64,000 nt of DNA. It comes from Acetatifactor sp. (lineage in GTDB: Bacteria; Bacillota; Clostridia; Lachnospirales; Lachnospiraceae). Location of the stretch: assembly GCA_029055435.1 (NCBI GenBank), contig JAIDDH010000096.1:1-64000 (forward strand), given 5' to 3'. Below are positions 25,515-32,399 of the stretch, piece by piece. The notes beneath the pieces were generated by a model. The model worked only from the letters and a program-made list of their open reading frames with translations, searched no databases and was not told where the DNA came from. A program made the position numbers and the translations under genes. Position 1 is the first letter of the stretch. Each line of letters starts with the position of its first letter.

Positions 25515-25823
25515 AATATATAAATAAATTTATATCTATTGTATTCTAAATTTATGTTTTTAGCAATCTTTTTACCAAAAATTGAATTCAACTCGTTTGC
25601 AAAAATCTGGCAAAAAATAGAGTAAGCATTCAATCTATGAAAGCATTCCGAAAAAAATAAAGGTGGTGTATATGCACAAAAAATGTTAGAATGATTATGG
25701 TTCATCTGTGCAGGGATGCGGCTTTCTCAGGAAGGCTTTCGCATGACACTTTTTTCAATAGCGTGGGCTTAGCGGTGTTATCATGCCGAAGCAGATGAAC
25801 CCTTTGTAAAATGGAGAGGTAAG
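25515..25823. other. AT-rich gap with a structured inverted repeat
   Basis: No convincing gene is visible; the track ORF 25499-25705 on the minus strand has no ribosome binding site or family likeness. The right half contains the 103-nt inverted-repeat element annotated separately. Confidence 0.5.
25699..25801 (+). ncRNA. Candidate structured RNA leader bounded by a 10-bp inverted repeat
   Basis: Outer stem GGTTCATCTG / CAGATGAACC (25699-25708 and 25792-25801). Inside are ATGCG-GCTTTC-TCAG-GAAGGC-TTT-CGCAT (about 25716-25744) and a third pairing CATGA-CAC ... GTG-UUA-UCATG that shares CAT with the second stem. It could be a three-way junction or two alternative folds. The element ends 22 nt before the start codon of the broken metallo-hydrolase gene. 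It does not match any riboswitch class I can recall. Confidence 0.45.
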
Positions 25824-26429
25824 ATGATAATAGAATTAAAGTATTCCGGCACAAACACATATCTTATCCGGGGGACGAATGGCAGCATCCTTTTTGATAC
25901 GGGCTGGGCGGGTTCCTTTCCGCAGTTTTGTAGGGCGCTTGGCGAGGCGGGGGCGACAGTGGAGGAAATACGGTACCTGTTTATTTCCCATTTTCATCCG
26001 GACCACATGAGAATCGCACAGGAGATTGCCGGATGCGGTGTAAGAATCGTGGCGTCCGATGTGCAGCGGGCGCATATCCATGATGCGGACGGGGTATTTG
26101 AAAAGGAGGAGAACCTCCGGTAGATTGAAGACAGCTGGAACAAATTACTGGCGCGAAATCCCATTAAGGTGTACTACGGTCATGCGAAAGCGGCAGAGTT
26201 AAGCGGGGAGCGTGGGACGCCGAAAAAAGAGTCCGTACATTCTAAAGATATTTTGCGGCTTGTAAAAAAGATTATGAAATATATAGATAAGGGGTATACG
26301 CTGGAGGACATCGGGCGGACAACGGGCGCAGACAAAGTATTTGTTGAGGATGTGGCGAGAATGTATCTGACACATCAAAATATCAGCGTTCAGGGAATTT
26401 TGGACAGGATTGAGATTAAGGGAAAATAA
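25824..26429 (+). pseudogene. Disrupted metallo-beta-lactamase-fold hydrolase
   Basis: The first part reads ELKYSGTNTYLIRGTNGSILFDTGW and has the metal motif ISHFHPDHM, typical of MBL-fold hydrolases. After 99 codons an amber TAG (26121-26123) interrupts the same frame, which continues with IEDSWNKLLARNPIKVYYGHAK and a C-terminal wHTH-like helical part to 26429. The middle of an MBL domain (about 60 or more residues) is missing, so there is both a deletion and an in-frame stop. RBS GGAGAGG is intact. Confidence 0.7.
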
Positions 26430-26494
26430 CCCACATGCAGAAATGGAAATCGTGCGTTACAAGCCAGGGTATGTTTTAATTGATATAGAAGGGC

Positions 26495-27412
26495 ATGGTT
26501 ATTAGTATGGGAAGAAAATTTTACATAATAATGATTTTGTTGTTAATATGCCTGTTATGCGGATGTGCAGACAGACAGGTACAGGGGAATCTTTCGGACG
26601 AAGACGGTAGTTCCGAAAGATTCATGCAGAATACGGTAATGGGGGATGAAACGAAAGAGATTGCTCCAAGCACGGAAGATAAGCAGTCCGCGGATGACGA
26701 CTATCCGGCAGGTCTGAATGGGTTTTCACCGCCACAAGTCAGACTCATCAGCGTAAATGGGCCGGTGGATGTAACCGTATATAATGCAGGCGGAGATATT
26801 GTGGCCGCCACCATTGGTGAAGAACCCATGCCGGACGGTAATTTGGTAACATATATTACCAGTGCGGGAGAAAAGCAGGTTTATCTGCCGGTATACCGTA
26901 ATTATACAGTGCAGTTGACTGCCACAGCCGATGGGGTAATGTACTATGTCATTGAGGAAAGTGATCTTTATGCTGTTGGTGCCGGCGGAAATACAGTTCG
27001 CCTGGTTTTTTTCAATGAAGTTGAAGTGAAAAAGGGGCAGGAGTATACCACAGATTTTCCCAAATACAGTGAGGAAAAAATTCTCAGCATGACAGCAGAG
27101 GCATCGGATGCAGAATATGTCTTATGTATGGGAACCGAGCAAATCCAGCCCGATGAGGAATTATTCGGTGAGGACACAGGAGTATACTATAATATCCATG
27201 TGAGATCAGAGGATGTCACAAAAGGAATTGCGCTTGCTTCAACAGGGGGCAGCCGATATGGAAGCTGGGTTCTGGCGGAGGCAGCAGCTTGTGAAGGATA
27301 TGAGTTTATTGGCTGGTATGAGGGTGAGAATCTGGTTTCCACAGAATGTGAATACAATTTTCGTATTTCAAGAGATATTGAGCTTACAGCGAGATTTAAA
27401 GAACAGCAGTAA
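26495..27412 (+). CDS. Secreted lipoprotein with C-terminal InlB/Listeria-Bacteroides-type repeat
   Basis: A protein of about 305 aa with a signal peptide (KFYIIMILLLICLLCGC); the lipobox LLCGC would anchor it to the membrane. After an acidic linker (~30-75) come beta-rich segments with no clear family. The last ~35 residues, GYEFIGWYEGENLVSTECEYNFRISRDIELTARFK, are a single Flg_new/InlB B-repeat module. Two starts are possible, at 26495 or at ATG 26507 (MGRKFYI). Function unknown; probably surface-exposed. Confidence 0.7.
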   Translation: MVISMGRKFYIIMILLLICLLCGCADRQVQGNLSDEDGSSERFMQNTVMGDETKEIAPSTEDKQSADDDYPAGLNGFSPPQVRLISVNGPVDVTVYNAGGDIVAATIGEEPMPDGNLVTYITSAGEKQVYLPVYRNYTVQLTATADGVMYYVIEESDLYAVGAGGNTVRLVFFNEVEVKKGQEYTTDFPKYSEEKILSMTAEASDAEYVLCMGTEQIQPDEELFGEDTGVYYNIHVRSEDVTKGIALASTGGSRYGSWVLAEAAACEGYEFIGWYEGENLVSTECEYNFRISRDIELTARFKEQQ

Positions 27413-27512
27413 CTCAATTGTGAAATAAAATATTGACAGAAAATCTCGGGGGGTAAACTGTAAGTGCCATAAGTTTCAACAGCATGACAGAAGATAAAAG
27501 GGGGTATACAGC

Positions 27513-27632
27513 ATGCAAAAGAAAACGCCCGCGCGAATTGCGGGATTGTTCGCATTGGCATTTGCAGTATTGATTTCCGTGGTAGACATCGACATGATGA
27601 ATGTCCATGCGGCTGAAAATTCCGAGTCTTAA
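27513..27632 (+). CDS. Short ORF encoding a signal peptide stub (39 aa)
   Basis: Encodes MQKKTPARIAGLFALAFAVLISVVDIDMMNVHAAENSES, absent from the track because it is short. The sequence is a textbook signal peptide with cleavage site VHA-AE, but only about six residues would remain. RBS AAAGGGGG precedes the ATG. It is either the remnant of a truncated secreted protein or a tiny secreted peptide gene. Confidence 0.45.
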   Translation: MQKKTPARIAGLFALAFAVLISVVDIDMMNVHAAENSES

Positions 27633-27819
27633 CTAAAACTGCTAAATACAGAATTATGCGGACAGCGTGGAGAGTACTCGCAAAAATGATAAAACTGCCG
27701 AAAAATCAAGTTTGTGCACCCATTTTGTTTAAGAAAGACGCAGTGGTATTATATTAAATGGCATGATATACTATCCATGTGATTGAAAATTACAAAAAAG
27801 AATTTCTGAGGGTGAAAAT

Positions 27820-28116
27820 TTGGAACATGATATTAATTTGAATATTCATTATACAGCTCCCAATGAAATATGGGATAAAATCGGTCAGGTATATAAATCT
27901 ATGTCCTATTGGTATGGATATGATAACTGTCCGACATGGCGGGGAGAAAATATTGATTTATGGGCATCGGTTGAACCAAGTGGACTACAGATAGCAGGAA
28001 CTATGCCTGAAGATATCTGGAACGAATGGTATAGTAGTCTGAAAAACAAGCTGACAACAGCACTTGGATATGAAATCGGAGAACCAGAAGATGGATACGA
28101 TTTTAAATATTGGTAG
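27820..28116 (+). CDS. Small Trp/Tyr-rich protein of unknown function
   Basis: A 98-aa acidic protein read from TTG 27820, with GAGGG eight nt upstream. It is rich in Trp and Tyr (IWDKIGQVYKSMSYWYGYDNCPTWRG, DIWNEWYSSLKNKL) with no signal peptide or membrane helix. Compact, acidic, aromatic proteins of this type are often immunity proteins of contact-toxin systems, but no toxin lies beside it, so that is only a guess. Confidence 0.6.
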   Translation: MEHDINLNIHYTAPNEIWDKIGQVYKSMSYWYGYDNCPTWRGENIDLWASVEPSGLQIAGTMPEDIWNEWYSSLKNKLTTALGYEIGEPEDGYDFKYW

Positions 28117-28168
28117 TAACGCCGCTCATTGATTTTACAAGGTCTATTTATTATGGACATCTGTCGTT

Positions 28169-29593
28169 TCAAAACTTCGCATAATACGGGAACACATACC
28201 CATAAACAGTAACACAGAGCGCTGCAACAATCACAAGTGTCAGCGCCGCATAGCAAAACGTAAACAGACAACCTGATAAGCTTTCTTCCTCAGCATCTGT
28301 CTTTCTGCGCAGGCAGAGGACTTTCAAGGCATGCATTCCCTTGTCAATACCCCTGACGCAGTAGAAGCACAGCGGAATCAGTGCCGGCATCAGATATCGC
28401 CCCTGTGGCTGACAGTCCGTGCCATAGGAGTAAATTATGCTCAGAACACAGGGAACCAGAATGCACAGCAGCATGTTGGCATGGAAAAAAATGCGCAATA
28501 CCGGACGAGCAGCCGCCCTGCGTTGGTCTCCCCGGCGCAAAAGCCGGGCAGACGGGATAAGATTTCCCAGGATTCCTGCCGCAAAAATCAATTTGTAAAA
28601 ACGATATATCCAGAGAGCAGTGATAATGCTCATGGGACCGTATGTACAGATAAAACTGTTTATGGAGAGCACCGGAAAATCCGATTTAAGCAGCATGGTA
28701 GGAATCGTGTATCCAAGAGATTTGTAAGTAACCCGCATATCCGGCCTCATGTTCTCGCTGCCATAGAGTGCGCCGCAGACAGCTCTGGTGCGAAGCCCCA
28801 GAATATCTCCATCATAGAGAATATAGCTGCGGATAAACCACCAGCCGATACCTGTCAAAACAAGGATGCTGACAAACAATCCCTTTCGGAAAAAGGGCTT
28901 CCAGTCCAGACGCAGTTTCCCGTTTTGAAAGGACAGATAATGGGCGATAAAGAGCAGTATACAGCTCAGAATAAAACTATAGGCATTGTAGTAAGACAGG
29001 GCGCAGAAAATGATGCCTATGGACATGACAGTGCAGGAAGAATAGGCGAAATGATTCTCCAGACAACAGGTCAGCCCGTAGAGCATGATGGCGACGGACA
29101 TCATACAGCAGGAGTCCGTATTGATGTAAGTATGCAAGAAAATGCTTTGAGGCAGGAACATGGTCAGAAAACAGAAAAAGTATTGCAGCCGCTTGTCAGC
29201 AAACCATTTTTGACCAAGAAGCAGCACAAAAACGGCCATGATCAAACCGAATACAAAGTTCACCATGCGGGCAGAGTAGACAAGAATGTCCTGATCTTGT
29301 GTAAAAAACTGTACCATCCGCATGCAGTACCCCTGAACCATATAGGGCAGAATCGGCTGAAACGCATAGGAAAAACCGTAGGAAGAAATCCGTATGGACT
29401 CGTCATAACCGTTGGGAAGAGTACCATGCTGCGCGATATATTGCGGAATCAGATAACGGTTAAACTCATCCGGCGGGTCGCCGAAAGGCTGTCTGAATAA
29501 GAGAGACAACCCGATTATGAAATAGAGGGAAAAATATAGAATAATAACCGGAAACTCCCGGCTGGTGAGATTCAAAAATCTTTTTTTCTTCAT
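28169..29593 (-). CDS. Polytopic membrane protein, DUF2142/GT-C-like
   Basis: A 474-aa protein with about 11-12 hydrophobic segments. The first extracytoplasmic loop has FGDPPDEFNRYLIPQYIAQHGTLPNG and a later loop has QPQGRYLMPALIPL; both are features of the DUF2142 group of GT-C-type integral membrane proteins, which use lipid-linked sugars or are predicted to. ATG 29593 follows GGGAG; the track start 34 codons upstream is not supported. Divergent from the SGNH hydrolase gene, with facing promoters in 143 nt. Confidence 0.72.
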   Translation of the reverse strand: MKKKRFLNLTSREFPVIILYFSLYFIIGLSLLFRQPFGDPPDEFNRYLIPQYIAQHGTLPNGYDESIRISSYGFSYAFQPILPYMVQGYCMRMVQFFTQDQDILVYSARMVNFVFGLIMAVFVLLLGQKWFADKRLQYFFCFLTMFLPQSIFLHTYINTDSCCMMSVAIMLYGLTCCLENHFAYSSCTVMSIGIIFCALSYYNAYSFILSCILLFIAHYLSFQNGKLRLDWKPFFRKGLFVSILVLTGIGWWFIRSYILYDGDILGLRTRAVCGALYGSENMRPDMRVTYKSLGYTIPTMLLKSDFPVLSINSFICTYGPMSIITALWIYRFYKLIFAAGILGNLIPSARLLRRGDQRRAAARPVLRIFFHANMLLCILVPCVLSIIYSYGTDCQPQGRYLMPALIPLCFYCVRGIDKGMHALKVLCLRRKTDAEEESLSGCLFTFCYAALTLVIVAALCVTVYGYVFPYYAKF

Positions 29594-29623
29594 GTATGAT
29601 AACTCCCGTTTTACGCTCAGTCC

Positions 29624-29652
29624 ATTATAGCATGTCTCTTTCCATAAAACAA
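29624..29652 (-). promoter_or_regulatory. Promoter of the DUF2142-like gene
   Basis: On the minus strand TTGTTT, 17-nt spacer, TATAAT with extended TGC before the -10 box. Confidence 0.55.
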
Positions 29653-29658
29653 ATCCTG

Positions 29659-29688
29659 TTGTACTTTTCAGTATATCTATGGTAAAAT
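29659..29688 (+). promoter_or_regulatory. Promoter of the SGNH hydrolase gene
   Basis: TTGTAC, 18-nt spacer, TAAAAT, followed by a duplicated TTCAAATTAA just downstream. The two divergent promoters nearly abut. Confidence 0.5.
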
Positions 29689-29736
29689 ATTTCAAATTAA
29701 TTCAAATTAATTAAGGAAAGTATAGAGTATATTGAT

Positions 29737-31179
29737 ATGATTAAAAAAATAATGTGTCTCGTATTCCTGTTAGTATTGGCAGCGGCAATCGGATTCGGCG
29801 TATACCGCTATCTGGAATATAAAAAATACGAGCCCCTGAGAGAAGATCAGGAGCGAATCGCCACCGAGGACTATACCGCGGTCTTTTTCTCGACCTTCCC
29901 CATAGACAATTATACAGAGGACGACTTTATCTATTACCGTGATATTTACCCTCTGAAAGCCGCCTACTGCATCCCGGATATGGAGACGCTGAACGACTAC
30001 TTTATTAGAGTGTCCGAGAGCTGGAATGAGGTTTCCACGGTCTATCTGGGCGTGCGCCCCGATATTGTCACTGCTGAAGATTTGATGACACTGATGGACA
30101 CCTGGCCCGACAAGCGTTATGAAGTGATTCTGGCATATCCTTCTCTTGATTACTGGCGGGGACTTGATGAAGAAAAGTATCCCGTAATGCTCGAGGCTTA
30201 CACGGATTTTATCAATAATTTAATTCCCCGCTATGAGGACAGCGAATGGCTGCAAGCTAATCTCTCCGTCTATTTCTATGGTTCTACGGAATGGCTGGTT
30301 GGCAATGCCTACAACTATGAGAATGCTTTCAATGTCAACGCAGGCATTTCCCATACCCTCTCCATGTTCTCGGATCATGATCACGGATATCGACTGACGC
30401 TGGAGAACTATCAGGATTTCCTGGAAGATTTCGAGACGCTGGTGGCAGACTGCCGCGAGGAAGAATCAGAGCATCCCTCACTCTCCAAATGGGACGTGGT
30501 TTTCTTCGGCGACAGTATTATCGCCTTCTCTGAGACCTCATCCATCCCCGGGGCAGTGGGTGGCATTACAGGCGCACACACCTACAACTGCGGCCAAGGC
30601 GGAAGTCATGCCACCGTACAGGACGATGGTTTCCCCGGCATACCGGATGTAGTTGATATCTTTTTAGCAAAAAATGTTGATTCCTTTGATGCCGATTCGC
30701 AGATTTATGCGGGAATGACAGACTATTTTGAACACTCCAAGAAGAGAAGACAGAAATGCTTTGTTCTGAACTTTGGTATGAACGATTATTATAACGGATA
30801 TCCCGTGCGGACGGAGTATCCTTATGACTGCGCCTCCTATATAGGTGCGCTGCGCACTGCCGTGGATAAACTGCAGGCCGCATATCCCGATGCCGTGATC
30901 ATCCTGATGACACCGAATTTTACCTCCTACTTCGGCAATGGCTTAGAGCCGCAATCCGAGGTGGGCGGGCTGCTCCCCGATTATGCGGGAGCCGTGAGCT
31001 CTCTGTGTGACGAGAAGGGACTTCTGTGCTACAACAGCTACAGCGAGCTGGATATCAACAGCACCAACCACACGGAATATCTTCTGGACGGATGCCACCC
31101 CAACGAAGCGACCCGCTATGTGATGGCACAGGGTGTTGCCGAACTGCTCTGGTCAGCCACCGAGGCAAACACAAAATGA
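29737..31179 (+). CDS. Membrane-anchored SGNH/GDSL-family hydrolase
   Basis: A 480-aa protein with an N-terminal membrane anchor (IMCLVFLLVLAAAIGFGVYRYL) and the rest outside the cell. Residues ~35-245 form an unrecognised domain. From ~252 an SGNH fold begins: block I VVFFGDSI (Ser ~260), a Gly block (NCGQGGSHA), the Asn block (LNFGMNDYYNGY) and the catalytic Asp-His block DGCHPNEAT (~454). It probably removes or transfers an acyl group on a surface glycan, in keeping with the glycan locus nearby. Confidence 0.78.
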   Translation: MIKKIMCLVFLLVLAAAIGFGVYRYLEYKKYEPLREDQERIATEDYTAVFFSTFPIDNYTEDDFIYYRDIYPLKAAYCIPDMETLNDYFIRVSESWNEVSTVYLGVRPDIVTAEDLMTLMDTWPDKRYEVILAYPSLDYWRGLDEEKYPVMLEAYTDFINNLIPRYEDSEWLQANLSVYFYGSTEWLVGNAYNYENAFNVNAGISHTLSMFSDHDHGYRLTLENYQDFLEDFETLVADCREEESEHPSLSKWDVVFFGDSIIAFSETSSIPGAVGGITGAHTYNCGQGGSHATVQDDGFPGIPDVVDIFLAKNVDSFDADSQIYAGMTDYFEHSKKRRQKCFVLNFGMNDYYNGYPVRTEYPYDCASYIGALRTAVDKLQAAYPDAVIILMTPNFTSYFGNGLEPQSEVGGLLPDYAGAVSSLCDEKGLLCYNSYSELDINSTNHTEYLLDGCHPNEATRYVMAQGVAELLWSATEANTK

Positions 31180-31279
31180 ACGTCCTTTCTCAGCGGCGAG
31201 CAAAAAACAATTGTTGTAAAGTTAGAATATCTGTGATCTATAATGCATAAATTATACCTACCACTATTCAAAAGATCAT

Positions 31280-31308
31280 TTGACAGTTCAAACCTGTGAT
31301 GGTATATT
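31280..31308 (+). promoter_or_regulatory. Strong promoter of the RNA upstream of the AbiF gene
   Basis: Consensus -35 TTGACA, 17-nt spacer, -10 TATATT. Transcription is predicted to start around 31314-31316. This is the best sigma-A match seen in the window. Confidence 0.75.
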
Positions 31309-31313
31309 ATTTG

Positions 31314-31380
31314 TAGTGGTTGTGCTGTGGATGCTCGAGGGGCCCACAGCCGGAGGAGCTCATGCGTGAGCTCCTTTTTT
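31314..31380 (+). ncRNA. Compact non-coding RNA upstream of AbiF (abiF-RNA-like)
   Basis: Between the promoter and the AbiF ORF lies a unit of about 67 nt with no ORF. First hairpin: GCTGTGG / CCACAGC (31324-31330, 31344-31350) with the 13-nt loop ATGCTCGAGGGGC. Second hairpin: GGAGCTCA-TGCG-TGAGCTCC (31355-31374) followed by six T, an intrinsic terminator. So a short stable RNA should be made independently of the protein gene. A structured RNA (the abiF motif) has been described upstream of abiF genes by comparative genomics, and this one has the right place and shape. Confidence 0.72.
31355..31380 (+). terminator. Intrinsic terminator ending the AbiF-associated RNA
   Basis: Perfect 8-bp stem GGAGCTCA / TGAGCTCC with a TGCG loop and six T, 31 nt before the TTG start of the AbiF gene. 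Confidence 0.85.
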
Positions 31381-31411
31381 AACATATTATAGACGAAAGA
31401 GAGGATTTAGA

Positions 31412-32362
31412 TTGGCTCAAAACTTCATGACATATGAGCAACAGCTTAATAAACTACAGAATGATAAGGCTTTATCAATTCCAAATCCGGATGATGCCAA
31501 AAAGGTACTGGAAGAAATTAGTTACTATTCCTTAATTGTAGGATATAAAAATCTCTTTCTTCATCCTGCGTCAAAAAAATACAAATACGGTGTTACTTTT
31601 AACGAAATTGTGGCATTTTATCATTTTGATGAACAATTACGCAGCTTATTTTTACAATACATTTTACAGGTTGAACGGCATCTGAAATCCATGATTTCCT
31701 ACTATTTTTGTGAGAAACATGGAGAATCCCAAACCGAGTACCTCAATCCTAATAATTTTGATTACTCCAAGCATACCAAACAGGTTGCAAGATTAATAAA
31801 CTCATTAAGCAAAACTATTTCCCAACCAAGTAACTATCGATATATTGCGCATCATGCGCGCAAATATCATAATGTTCCTTTATGGGTCGCGACCAATGCA
31901 ATGACAATGGGACAAGTTTCCGCCTTTTATCAATATATGACAAACGATTTGCAAGTTAAAGTCAGCAAGGCCTATCCAGATTATACTGAAAAGCAATTGC
32001 ACCAATTTATAACAATCATTGCTAAGTACCGAAACGTGTGTGCTCACGGAGAGCGGTTATACAATTTTAAAACAACTGATATGATTCCTGATACTCTTCT
32101 CCATTCCAAATTATCTATCCCACAGAGAAAAAACTTATACATATATGGTAAAAATGACTTGTTTGCTGTGGTAATTTCCTTGCGTTACCTTATACGTGAT
32201 GAAGAGTTCAAAGCGTTCAAACTGTCTTTGCTACATCTTATCAAACAAGTTCTAACAAATTGTCCACATCTCACAGAATCTCAACTTTTAAATGAAATGG
32301 GATTCCCAGCCAATTGGAATCAAATTATAAGATATAAAATTCATACCCCTAATTCACCATAA
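31412..32362 (+). CDS. abiF: AbiF/Abi_2 family HEPN protein
   Basis: A 316-aa protein from TTG 31412, preceded by AGAGAGG. It has the Abi_2 (AbiD/AbiF) family pattern: a Pro-containing N-terminus (KALSIPNPDDAKKVLEEISYYSLIVGYKNLF), FDEQLRSLFLQYILQVERHLKS in the middle, and the HEPN nuclease motif R207-N-V-C-A-H212 in YRNVCAHGERLYN. HEPN proteins cut RNA, and AbiF members cause abortive infection against phages. Recent work connects AbiF with linked RNAs and with the ancestry of Cas13. Base composition is visibly AT-richer than the neighbouring glycan genes. Confidence 0.85.
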   Translation: MAQNFMTYEQQLNKLQNDKALSIPNPDDAKKVLEEISYYSLIVGYKNLFLHPASKKYKYGVTFNEIVAFYHFDEQLRSLFLQYILQVERHLKSMISYYFCEKHGESQTEYLNPNNFDYSKHTKQVARLINSLSKTISQPSNYRYIAHHARKYHNVPLWVATNAMTMGQVSAFYQYMTNDLQVKVSKAYPDYTEKQLHQFITIIAKYRNVCAHGERLYNFKTTDMIPDTLLHSKLSIPQRKNLYIYGKNDLFAVVISLRYLIRDEEFKAFKLSLLHLIKQVLTNCPHLTESQLLNEMGFPANWNQIIRYKIHTPNSP

Positions 32363-32399
32363 CATTAAAACCATATTGCCCGAACCTGTCTTGCCAACA

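Noticed and set aside
25499-25705. 68-aa minus-strand ORF
   Set aside because: No RBS, AT-rich random composition, overlaps the regulator start and the structured element.
26121-26123. TAG in the MBL gene as pyrrolysine or programmed read-through
   Set aside because: The missing middle of the domain shows decay, and no stem-loop or pyl genes are visible; a plain nonsense codon is simpler.
28331-29500. 389-aa plus-strand ORF
   Set aside because: Antisense shadow of the DUF2142-like gene; no domain features.
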